Source: Progne subis subis (lineage: Eukaryota > Chordata > Aves > Passeriformes > Hirundinidae). From it: a stretch of 64,000 nucleotides of DNA. The notes under the pieces were generated by a model, which made no database searches, was not told the origin of the DNA, and was given only the letters and a program-made list of their open reading frames with translations. Positions 12,801-25,943 of the stretch are shown piece after piece (position 1 is the stretch's first letter; each line of letters opens with the position of its first letter). The DNA is taken from assembly GCA_022316685.1 (NCBI GenBank), contig JAKJHU010000037.1, positions 2,343,792 through 2,407,791 on the forward strand, in the 5' to 3' direction. Position numbers and translations under genes: made by a program.

Positions 12801-15800
12801 TCATCACCTTTTCTTAAAAAATATGCTGAATTACTTTCACATAAGGTCCCTAGCTATACAGCTTTCTATTATGATAATTTCATCTCTCACATGTTTTTCT
12901 ATACAGATTTTTCTTTTTTGCACTTTTTCAGGCAAAAGAGCAGAACAGGTACAAATGAACATCATCTTAGTACTTGAGAGATCTTCAAATGACAAATATC
13001 ATAAAGGCCCATGAAACAAACTTTAAACTTCACTTTCCTGAAAAAAAAAGGTATTACTAAAAAAAAAGTTAAACAACAATACAGTAGAAATTCAAGATGC
13101 AAGACAGTAACATCTTGAGTAAAAGCAGATTGTCAACACGAGAGCTTAAGTAAACCAGAGCAAGTGAGTCTGCTTTTCTGACTCCAGCAACTCAGAACAA
13201 TTCACTGAAGTCATGGGAACCCTGTGCAGAATTAAAAGGGAATGTAGCCCTGAGATGTTTAACTTCCAACACTAGAGGGGATTTTAACCCATGTAAAGTG
13301 AGAAAAGCAAACCTGAAAATACGGAGCCACACTAGGTATCGGAATACATTTATGAAAGAGGAGCAAGGCATTGTGATCAGTGCAGCTTGTTAACTGCTAA
13401 AGCAAGTTCCTGATCCCTTTCTCACTAAACTAACTGCAGTCTTTCCTTTTGACTCCACTAGGTACACAAACTGGCTGTAGAATCACTTGCATTTGCATTA
13501 TCTGATGTGTAGTAACTATTACACAGAAAAAAAAAAATCTAACATTGAGATCATTAAATCAAGAAGAAGAAAGGAAATTCCAGAATTATGGCTTCTATGC
13601 AAATATTAATTGACCAAAGTAGTACATTCTATATTTCCTATGTAACAGATTTAAAAAACAAACAAACAAAAAACCTCAAAACCCCCCAAACATTTAGAGC
13701 TATATTTCACTATATTTCTAAGAGCAATCTAGTTAAGTTAATGTAGCAGGAGTAACCTCAATTCTGTAATGCCCTGATTCTTTGTTCCTTACTGTTTACT
13801 TTCTTACAGAGCCAAATTAAACCTACTAATATTTGGTTAATGTAAGTTCTCTAGATTTAAGGAGCTACATACTTTGCACACTTTTTGTATGTAAATCTCA
13901 GAATTACAGAATGGTTGGTATTGGAAAGGATCTCTGGACATCACCTAGTCCAACCCCCTACTAAAGCAGGTTTAACCACAGCAGGTTGCACAGAATTAAA
14001 TCCAGGTGGGTTTCAAATATCTCCTGAGAAGACTCCACAACCTCTCTAGGCAGCTTGTTTCAGTGCTCAGTCACCTTTCACCTCAGTAAAGATGCTTTCC
14101 TTCATATTCAAAAGGGAATTCCATATTTCAGTTTGTACCCAGTGCCTTATCCTGTTGCTGAGCACCACTGAAAAGTGTCTGGCTCCTTCCTCTTGTCATC
14201 CACACTTAGAGGTATTACTCCCTGGTAAGATCCCCTCTCAGTCTTCTCCAAGCTCAACGGTCCCAGCTCTCAGTCCAGAGAGACAGCTCAGACACAGCAT
14301 TTCAGATGCAGTCCCACTAGGGGCTGGCCCTCTAGGGAAGATCATCTCCTCCACCTGCTAGGAATGCTGTTCCTAATGCATCCCAGGGTGCCAATGGCCT
14401 TTGTGGCTCCCAGGACACACTGCTGGCTCATGGGAAGCCTGGTGCGCCCCAGGAGCCCCAGGTCCTTCTGCTGGTGCACAGCGTGATTCCTCCCCTGGTG
14501 CAGGACTCTCCATTTGCCGTTGTTGAGCTTAGATGAGACTCCTCTCTGCCCAGTGCAGCTCCCACAGACTGGCAGCACACCATGATGGTGTGTCAGTCAC
14601 TCATTCCAGTTTTATATCATCAGCAAATCTGCTGAGGATACAGTCTTCCCCCTCAGCCAGGTTATTCCTGAATAAATGAGAAAAGACTGGGCCCAGTACT
14701 GACATCTGGGGAACACTTCTAGATACAGGTCTGTAACTGGACTCTGTGCCACTGATCACAACCCTCTGAGCCCTGACATTCAGCCAGTCCTCAACCCACC
14801 CACTGCCCCTCCGAGAACCCACCCCCCTTGAGCTCACCTATGACAGCGTTATGGGAGACAGTGTCAAAAGCCTTGCTGAAGTCAGGGTACACAACGCCCA
14901 CTGATCTTCCCTCATCTACCCGTTACCCCGGTTTTTCTGAGTTTTTTAAGGCCTTTTTGAATTTCATAAATGGAGTCAGATCTTTTAGTTACTGTAGAAT
15001 ATTAGAGCAGTTTTCTACCTTTTCCCACAGATGTAACATAAACAAATCCTTTGTTTTTCATTCTCTGTCCTTTGTTTGCATATTTCTAACCTGAAAACAA
15101 TTGTAACTGACAATTGGTCTGGCCACTGAGGCTGAGGGGTGGAAACCCCAAAAAGCCAATCTTCTGCCAGATCCACAAATGTATAAAAAGTAAAAAATAA
15201 ACAAAGGGGCTCTCTTCTCTCCGCTCTCTCAGCTGTGAGCTGGATCAGAAGGACCTCTGCCTTGCGAAAATCTCTTGTCTGCGTGTGACTGCTTTGTGTG
15301 TCTCGGTGACATACCCCGCCAGTCCTGCCATCACAGAAGGCTCTCTTATTGCTCAGGCATGATTTCCCCTTGGTGAATCCGTGTTGACTACTAATAACCT
15401 TCTTCTCCTTCACAGGCTTAGAGATGACATCCAGGAGGAGCTAGTCCATCACCTTCCCAGGGATTGAGGTGATACCTGCAGTTCCCTGGGATGTCCTTCT
15501 GGACCTTTCTCAAGATACTGGAGTGACACTGACTTTCCTCCAGTCCTCAAGCACATTTCCTGCTCTCCATGACTTTTCAAAGATGATGGACCGTATCTTA
15601 GCAATAACATCTGCCAATGCTAACTAAGTCGCCCATCTCAGACAAAAAACTTTATCAGTTTTAGATTAGGTATCAGTACTGTCAGACACATTTTGTTAGA
15701 GTCAAAAATTAACATACTTAAAACATACTGGAGTTCACTAATATATGTAGTCACCAGTACAATAACAAATAATCTATCAAATACATTAAAAATTGATAAA

Positions 15801-18800
15801 TATTACTCTTGACTAAAAATGTAATCAAAGTCAACATTGTTACACGCACAAACCACAATAATCAAAGGATGTGCAACGCTTTTTTTATAAGCATTCAAAA
15901 GCATTTACCTGAAACACTATGGTGAAAACTTGTATGCTCTTCCCTAACTTTAATAATTCTCAAGAGAAAGCTAACTCATAATATGCTTACTTTTTGTCTA
16001 TTCACAGAGCTCAGCAGGGGGAGCATAGAGCCTACTGCAAAAATTCATTTTATGAGAATCACTTCTAAGACTGGCCAAACATAAATTATGATAGGCACAG
16101 AAGTTATTACTGAAATTCTAATTCCAACAGAGGAAAACTTGTTTGAACAAAATGGACAAACAAGAAAACAAATGCTTCTTCACTTATAATTTGCTGATGT
16201 AATCCTGACAGCTAATTTTCAAGCCTTCCAGAAGCACAACATCCTAAATAAATTAATCCTAAAACTCCTGGCTTAAAGTCATTGATGTTGCCAAGAAATA
16301 TCCCCACACTCAAAAAGTGTTATTTTTTGCAAAATGGTACAGAATCTTCAATGATAAAGCCACTAATTATTTTCTAGTTTAGAAGTATTCATGTGTTTTG
16401 AATTTTTTGGCAACTTAAATTAAAAATTTCTAGGCCTGTTTCTGCCTACATTCACAAGTACAATTTCTTTAGATTTTAAGTGGGTTTGGTTAGCTATGAT
16501 TAAACTGTCATATTGTATTAATATTTTAAGCACAATACAGAGAAAAAAAACAGAAGCTAAACATTTTTCTGTGCCAATTAGAACAATGGCATTGTACTCA
16601 ATAATGGAAAGTGTGGTATAAACAAATGTCATGTCTCTTACCATGAAGAATAAATAAAGAGAAGAGATACAAAATAGACAGAGAGTACTAAGCTGTGGCT
16701 TCCATCATAATAATGGAACCTTAGTCTGTTCTTTTCTCCTTAAATCTTCCCAGCATTTTTCATGTAACCAAGCACAATCTGGAAAGGCAGAAAAGGAAGT
16801 TGACCATGAGAGGCTCTCTAGATTAGTTTCTCTCTACTTCACGTTTACTTTCTACATGCGTTGAGTTCCATTTTGGCTGTATTTCATGGATTGCAACATC
16901 AGATATAACCAATTTGTGTGAAACTGTCATCCCTGCACACCCAACCTACTTTCTCAGCATTCAGCTGAGCTCTTTTCATAATTGTTTGTTTTGACAATAC
17001 CAATGGACTTTGTACTATACAAGTATCAAACAGAAAGATGAGCCATAATTTTAAGAATTTGTAAACGGGAGACAAAAATCAAATCACACCCAAAGGGCAG
17101 AGCACAGTAAAACAAGACAGTATTTTTCAGTACCATAGGCTGTGATCTCAATAAAACCAGCAGCTAAACTTTTGTCAAGTTTTTGTAAAGCAGCACTGGA
17201 GAATTTCAAGTAGGATACTAGAGAAGATATAATTTTCTGGGGAATTCTTCCACAGTGTTAAAGATAAGAAGACAGAAACAACAGCAGTGTTGTTTTTCAT
17301 AACTCAGCCAGCAGGCACCAAAGGTAGTCTGGAAGCAGACATTAACCGCTGTCTGGGCAATGGGACAGTGCTCATAGAAAGCAAAGACAAATGGTTTGGC
17401 TGGGTGTGATTAAAAATGGGGAAGCAACAGTGACACAGACACTTGCCTCTTACACTGCTATCACCACAAGACAATGTTTTTGTGAACTTAAAAATGCAAT
17501 TATACGTTAACAGAAATTTTCAATCTATGGGTACATCCAAGTAGAAATACAATGCAGTATGTGAAAAATCATAAAGTTAGAAGACCTAGAGAGGAATGAG
17601 AATCAAATGTGATGCTTAGACAATAGACTTGGAACAGGGTAATATGGCAAAAAGCAGCTAAGAAAGGAGAGGAAGACTGAGCTTGCTGTGTCTGCACTGT
17701 GCTGTGAAGCTCTGTCACTTCAAGACAAGTACGAAAAATACTTCAATTTGGAGAGATTTTACTACAGGATTAAACTCAGGGCACCACCACCACCACAAAA
17801 AGGTATTTATACTCAACAAAAAATTCAATCAACAGATTGATTACCCAATAACAACATTTCGTATCATCAACTTTACAGCATAGCTGAATTACTTTTTCAT
17901 TCAAACTTGTTATTAACTTACTCATCAGAAAGCACATATAGATGTAACTAATTGCAATATAAACAATTAAGCTGATGCATGAAAAAGGCTAGATGAAATC
18001 AAGAATTCACTCTTTTCAGCCCAGCCAGAGTGCCTCTATACCACTGCACGCAGCATGAGAAACAAACAGGAGGAGTTGGAAGGCTCCAGAAGAAAGCTAT
18101 GACCCAGCTGCCACTACTGAAACCTGGTGGGGTGAAGCTACAGGCTGTTCAGAAAGGACAGGATAGGAAGGAGGATCAAAGGGGACAGGGCACAGCTGGG
18201 GCATCTGACACAAGCTCACCCAAGCAATACTTCATACCATATAATATCATGCTCAGCAAAAATACTCAGGGACAGGGGGAGGGAAGGAAGGATGGTCATG
18301 GCTACACCGTTTGTTTTCCCAAGCATGATTAGCATGCTGAAGCTTTTTTTCCATTTTCCTGGAAGTGGCTGACATCTGCCTGCTGATGGGAAGAATAAAT
18401 AAATTTCCTTTTCTGCATAAATCTTTTTCCTTTCTATACTGGGCTGGCATTATCTTCACCCACAAGTCTTCTTGCCTTCCTCCCATTTTCTCTGCCTTGA
18501 AAGAGGTGAGTGAGTGGCTGTGTGGGTGTGACGCTCTTGTCTGAGCCCAACATACCACAGCTTTAAGAAATATTTGCCTTTTGCCTACCTAATGCATGAA
18601 AAAGTCTGTAGTTAAATACAGAGATCCTTGCTGCAAGTTTACTTCTCCAGTGCGGCAGAAAAGTAGCTACAAATTCAAAGTTTGTGACAAAATCTTGATT
18701 CTAACAAATTATTTCACAGCTGGATACAAATTATACATATATTGAACAAATAGCAGTCATACAGAAACACAATCTCCTTGATGCTGGAAACTTCTCTAAA

Positions 18801-21800
18801 ACTATTTTTATAGTAAAAAAGTAGCAGTAACTGTAAGATTGCCTGTGTGATTTGAAAAAAAGCAAAGAAAGTTTTCATTTTCATATTTAAGTTCTCAGCT
18901 TGCAAGCTAATCAGGAAGGCAGACAGACAAGTCCTTGTAGTTAAAGTACAATCAATATGTGTTTAGTTCTGAAAGACCTTTGAAAGACAAAGATACAGGA
19001 AGATTGTTCTAATGTGACAGAAAATTTAAACTGAGGCTTCCGGATCTTTCCATGTTAGTGAAGATCAGGGATTTTCACAAAATAAAAATCAAGGTAAAAA
19101 ATCAAGCTGAACATATGATTTCATTGTACCCATTATAACTGTCATTGCAGAAGATAAACTGAAATATTGCAAAAAGAGAAAATAAGCTATCGAGGAAACA
19201 GCATTAAATTCATACACGAAATTGCATACAAAGTCTCTCAGCAGACTGATTGTGGGCTGACTAACAACTGATCAAATATTTCCCAGAATTCTAACTTGAA
19301 AACCCAAATTAAACTTTTCCGTAGAGATAACTAGATATAAACTTTCAAATAATGAAGCAAAGACACGTAACAAAGAAATCAGTGTGTAAAATGCAACTGA
19401 AATGAGCAATATGACTAGCCATTTTATCCAGGAAAACTTTTAAGTCTTTCCTTCCCACTCCCCACCCCTTACAAAGACATACACCCATAGAAGTCAAACC
19501 CTTTTTGAGAGAGCAAGAATATTTAGGACTATTTCTTTAAAAGTTCTGGATATTAGGAAAAGCAAATTATTTCATTCTCAAAAAGTCTGTGAGAGAAAAT
19601 GAGAAATCTCAAGAGAACTAAAATTATTTCTATCAGAGGAAAGTAGTAAGGACAGAAAGTGTTATATACATATACAGCAGACTTTCTTACCAGAATGCAT
19701 TTCACGGTGTGGATTGCACTAGGGTCCTTGTTGTTAGCTGCCCAGTGAAGTGGGATTTTTCCTTCAATATCAGGAATTCCAATATTTGAATCATGTTTTA
19801 TGAGAAGTTTCACATGCTCTGGGTTATTGTAGTAAGCACTCCAGTGCAATGCAGTTTGCTGCAATACAATTTTCACAAGCTTTTTCAACACGTTGAAAAA
19901 TTGTTGAAACACGAAAATTTAAGTTGGCTAAAACCGGCTTTAAACAACAGGTAAATAAACAAGCTTTTCTTGCACTTCAGTAAAGAAGACTGACAAAAAA
20001 CTGAGCACACGTACCTGGGGTGGCTGAAAACTGAAAATTTGTAAAAAAAGGCTTTAAGCAAACCTGAACAAGCAGCCCATCTACCTTAGTAAGATGCTCT
20101 TACCTTTGTAAGAACAGATCATCATACACCACTGCTACTGAGACCTGAATTAAGTTCTAAGCTGCACCACCTTGTCTGAGATCCAAACTGAGAAATCCAT
20201 ATGCTTGGAATGTAAGTGTCTCTGGTAGGAGACCAACTGCTTTTTATGAAGATTTGTTGGCAAGAGAAAAATGTGCACGCCACTTAGCGCTGCCCTGATG
20301 GCTACCTGGTGCAGCAGTTCAGACCTGGAGAAAATATCTGTACTTGGTATTAAGCAATGACATCCAAGCTAGAATGATCATCTGAACCAGGCCTCCGCAC
20401 CAGAGCTGCACTATAGAACAACTGCAGTGATTAGTCTGGTCCCTCTTAGATTTCAAACTTTGTTGAGAGAACACCAGTTGACAGAGGCTAGGGGAAGGTG
20501 ACACTGAATGCTGACACTGGACTTGGATCCATCTTGAACAAAAGTTTTGACTTTACTGTCTGTGATGACTCAGAATCCTGAGGTCGAATATTTGTGAATC
20601 TAATGCCCAGTGACCCACAGCAGTCCAATAAAACATCAAAAGGCAATCCATGCTCCTATTGCCAATTCCTGACTGCCAACAGCTCTTTTACAGGCCTTAT
20701 CAATGTTCATAACTACTTAAGCAAACCAATGTGGGGGGGTTTCTTAACCAGCAAAAAATTGGCAAATTAACAAGTATTTAGTTTACCAGACACACCTCTC
20801 CCAATTGCCAAGTAACAGACCATTATAAGATAAAGAATGATTTTTTTTTTTTTAATCTCTTACCCCCCTCAACCCTACTAAACATTACACGGTGCTTTGA
20901 TTGGAAACAGAGAAATAACTCCTGCAGGACATTTGTGTAGAGAAGTACAATACCCTGGATTAGCATCCTTAAGCAGTGACATGGAATGTGTAAGCTCACT
21001 ATCATATCCTTCTCTGTAAAGGAAGAAGGCAAAAAGGAGCCTCTTTGTGTTTGTTGCTGCCAGCTGTTAGCTTAGTACCATGGTAACAGCTATAAGACAG
21101 CACAGCCTTTTTTCCTACTTGTCGCTCACTGAAGAAGGGCTCCACAAAGTGCCACCACATCCTCAAGTCAGTAAAAATTTGTAATAAATTAAAGAGGGTT
21201 ATTTATTAGATGGAGCTGACCATTATTCCTGGGAACTGACAGTTGCAGTGCAAGCAGAAACTTTTTGCCTACATAGCCTTGGTTCATTGACTTCTCTCAC
21301 CTACAACCAGTTCCAGTCAGTTACCCACATGGAAGCAGAAGTAAAAGACACTTGTTCTCCCTCATGTTCAGGAATTGTATTTGACAATTTTGATGTGCAC
21401 AGTTGCTGCAAGGGAACCAAAAAAGCTGTGTGCCCAACAGGGTGAAACAGGCTGGACTCTGTGCCCAAGATCATCTTTCACCAACCTGAATTCCATTTTT
21501 GCTACTGTGACTCCTCATGACGTGAACCAGGAGAAAAGTGCTCCATGTTCTGTGGGGAAGCTGGCAGTGCCTTAAATACCAGCTTGGAAATCTGCTGAAC
21601 AGGCAAGGTTGTTAAATGGTTTTGGCTGGTTTATGCACACCTTTGTTAATTAATTAGCATGGTCATGAAGTCAGCATGACCTCTCCAGAATGACTTCTGT
21701 AATTATAGGTGGTTTTCTAGTGACTCTAATCGTTAAAAGATTCTAAATGTGAGGTTTTTCAAAGGAAGAAAAGCAACATAAGCCCATGCTATCCAGACTC

Positions 21801-24800
21801 TAAAGAATCACAATGTTACAGAAAGGCTTGGATGGTTTTTGAATCCTCTACTGTTGTAACTACACTCAAGAAGAATAACAGTGGAGCCAGTGCAATAAAC
21901 TTTGATATCATTAACATCAGGAAAATATTAATATTTCTACTTTGAAGACCTAGAAAAAGTTTATGACAATTAATTTTTTGCACACAACTGCTTGATGTAA
22001 AACCAATTTCTAAAGTTGCTACAAATCATAAAATAAGCAGTACTTTTACCTTGTTTCTGTCCTGGGTATCCACTTCTCCAGGTGCCATATGTTTTAACAA
22101 CAAAGCTAAACATTTTGGGCTTTTGTGGCGTGTAGTTAAATGCAATGGTGTCATATCCTCTAAGTCTTTCTGCATCCAGTTCCCTCTACGAGCCAGTAAA
22201 AGTTTCATGAAGCGGTAATTCCCCTGGGTACAAAAAAAAAAATAAAAATCAGACATTTATGTCAGTTTGTCAAACCAAATTACGATACTTAGATATATTT
22301 TTATATATTTATTGTATTACAGTGCCTAAGAAAGCGTACAGCAAACCAGCTCAACGCTTTGGAAACATCCAGTGAAGACTTTTTTTGTTAACATGAACTC
22401 TTCATTTTTAGGTGTCTTGTGCTACTTGGTTTCAGATATTTATATTTCATTAGCAGAACAAGACAGGATTTGTTAATACTGAAAGTTCTGCAATACTCTC
22501 AGTATTTCTTAACTGCTTAACCTCAGTAAAAATCATGAAAAACTGAAATAAGATCATTAGCAAGGTAAACAGTTATCAGATGAGGAATAAAACTAAACAT
22601 GAAGAAAGAATATAATTTTCAAAATGAAAGTAAGAAAAATATCCAGTAATGATTCAGAAAGATAAAATGTACTCATCTGAATACATAGCAAATATATGCA
22701 AAGGTGATTGCTTCTTACATTTTTAAATTGAGAGCTGTATGAGTTTTGGTCTGCAATATATATAACAAATGGATGGGACAGCTAGTTTCACAATACATTC
22801 AAAATACTTCACACTAGGACTTTCACTAGGTTTTCACTAAGTTTTCAAAAGAAATAACATAGAAATGCTTCTTTGATATAATGATATAATAAATGAGGGT
22901 GGATCCCAAAAAAACCCCATCTGGTTTTATTTCTCAAATCACTGAAGAAGCCAGTAAAAAACTGAAGTCATGAACATGACATCAGGAAGAGGCTGTACTG
23001 ATTTAGTATTACAGCCAGCCCTGGCTTGCCACTACACGTTGCTTGAACGTTATTTTCCGTATAGGAGAGATGCTACATACAACATTTTGATGCTTCCACT
23101 TCCCAAAGACTATGGGTCAATCTAATCACCTTCAGCAGCTAAGTTGGGATTGAGGATCAGCAGCTGCTGGAGCAGTAACTCATTAAAGCAAAACATCTGC
23201 ACCTACCTTCAGTTATCATGGCTTAAACACCTCTGCTCTTTTCACACTCTAACTTTTAACCTTTCCTAAAGTGAAAGGAGTGTGTTGTTCTCCTAATTTT
23301 GCTCACTGCCTTCCAATGTTTCCCCAAGATATGAGTTTTTGCCAGTTGCCCACATAGATCATTACCTATAACTATAATGAAGATAGAAAGCTCAGAAGAG
23401 AAGATAAATTGTACTATTTCTCCCCCACTCAGGGAAAAGCTGGAGCATTTGATGAAGCTTTATTAGACAATGTACACAGGAAAGGTGACACTCAAATCAA
23501 TAGAAGTCATGTCTTTGGATTCTTCTGCTTATGAAACTACCTGCAAATTAACATACTTCAGTCTACTACAATTCTTTTATAAATTCTGCATGTTAGCTTA
23601 GTCGCCTTAGGCTGTCTTTGGAAAAACAATGAAAAAAGGCAACCAAGTAGACAAGGGCAAGCAGTGCTAATGAACAGGGGACATTTTGCTATCTCATAAG
23701 GCTCAGAATTGTAAATCACTTTTGTCAGCAGAATGGAGACAGGCCAAAGGATTCCAGAGGCCTCCACAGTATCCAGTGCCAGGACATTAAAAAAATATTC
23801 AAATTCTATTTTTCAAAGCAGCCATGAACATTGGAAGGGCATCCTTTACAAAAATTACTATTCTGTTTCTTGTCTATAGTAATGGAAGATTTGAGCTTTA
23901 TGGATGCAGAATGAATTTCACGAGGTATGGCCAAAATAAATGAACGTGACTTTTTTTTCCCACTGCTACATTATTTTATTTTAAAATACAAATCAGGGAA
24001 AGCAAATCATGAATGAGCTCAGACAAAACTACCTCATCCTGCTTCTACCATTTATTGTTACTAGTCCTTGCTCATCAGTGACAGCTTACAAGAAAAGTCT
24101 GCCACAGAACCTATCACAAACCTGCCTGAACATGCAAACTTCTCTTGCCAGAGGCAGCATGGCTATGACAGCATTCCCAGTGAGAAGTGACCACACACAT
24201 CTTTTTCTTTTGCTAGGTGTCAGGGAAAGCATAACCTCAGGATTTTGTCCCTTTAGTACACAGACACAATACCAAGGCATACTCTGAAGAACAGGGGGAG
24301 AACAGCATGATGCCTGCAGAGCTCCTAAACCACAGAAAACACAGAATTAATTCATGATAAATTTGGGGTGGAGCTAGGGATGAGAATACTCCTCTTTATT
24401 ACCATGACACTGTACAGGCAAATATGAGAAAAATTTACAAAACTCATTAAAAAAAGAAAAATTAAAACTAGCAAAAAAACTGCCAGTGTATCATGATGTG
24501 GTTGGCAATTAGACTGGAGGAAGACAATATTAAATTACGTGAGAGAATATTAGTCTTGGAAGAAATATAGCTGCTTTTCTCAATCACAGAGGATAATACA
24601 TTTGGGTTGTTTTCAATATTTCCTGCACAGAGTGCATGCATACCCATGAGAGAAAAAAAAAAAAAGTTTTTTGTCTTGTTGATGGGTACTTTTTGGAAGA
24701 TTAACAAGTATATTCTGCTTTTTGAATGAATTCCATTTTAAAGAAGAAAGTTAAAATAATGCATAAAACTAAGGAAACGTGCCCTTTTATTATTAGAATT

Positions 24801-25887
24801 TCTCTCCCTATACTGTATTTTTTATTTGCTATTACACATTTTCCATCAGTTACTACTATATTATTCTCTTGCATGCTTAGCCAACAAATTCTTCTCCTTA
24901 GCAAATTAATTTGAAATAAAACCCTTTATTCTGAAACACAAAAGATTCTGTTTCTTCCAAGTGACTTCTTTTTAAAACTACCACAGAAAACACCTGTACT
25001 TACATTACTTATTTGAATTATCTTATTCATGCTTTTGCTTCTGACTGCTGTTCTTTTCTTTAGTAATACCATGAATTTTGCTGTTTCACTTGTCAGAAAA
25101 CAATATTGTGCATTTTAATGACAATGGAAAATTTCCTCACCTTCAATTGATTACTGTTTAAGTTTTTAAGTATAGAATGTAACAACATGCCTTGAAAGCA
25201 GATGTAATTTAGGTCTTATTAGGTGGAGGGAGGGAATGCTTAATTTGAAAAGCCAATTCCTCAGTTTTTATAACATTTTTCTATATAAAAAAATCTTCAA
25301 GCTGTCTAGGCTTTTACTCATAAATAATGCACTTGACTGGCCTAAACATTGCTGGGCAGCATGAATATCTGAGTCAGTCCATGGTCTCTTACCATTGATA
25401 GTGACTCAAAATTTATTCTATTATAAGCAGAAAGCATAGTGAGCAAACAGGATTAAATACTTGTACAGAAAACTTGGCTCCTGGAAGCCAAAATTTACCA
25501 TTTCAATGCCAATTCTTCAAATTCCTTTAGATTCTAGTAAAATTATTTGAAAACTTGATTCTGCAAACTACAGCAGAGTTTCAGAGCACAGCTGACGGCA
25601 ACATAATCAGAAGAAATACTTCTACTATTTCAAAAATTCAGCCACAGGTACTAACTGCAATGATGTAGAACACACTTTTTTGGTAGACAGTTCAATAAGC
25701 AACCATGGCTATGGCATCAAATAATAACTTCAAAGAAAGTTCTGGACCCTGAGCTAAACCACAAAAACTTCCCTGAACATTTTAATGAAGAAGAGAGTTA
25801 TGGAAAAAATATCTTAGAATCAATGGATTTGCCAGAATTTAGGTTATCTCTGAAATAGAAAAAATCCCCAAAATTGCAAGTTCAGTC

Positions 25888-25943
<56 letters not shown>

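Larger units (their letters stand above)
12183..19690 (-). other. INVS: INVS intron 5
   Basis: A 7.5-kb intron holding the CR1 with nested LTR (13.9-15.6 kb) and the CR1 fragment plus LTR (18.0-18.56 kb). I see nothing specific in 12183-13900, 15640-18010 and 18560-19690. Confidence 0.85.

Noticed and set aside
19553..19690. Continuation of the INVS exon 5 frame past the donor
   Set aside because: Similarity to inversin stops exactly at the GT donor and exon 6 continues the protein in phase.
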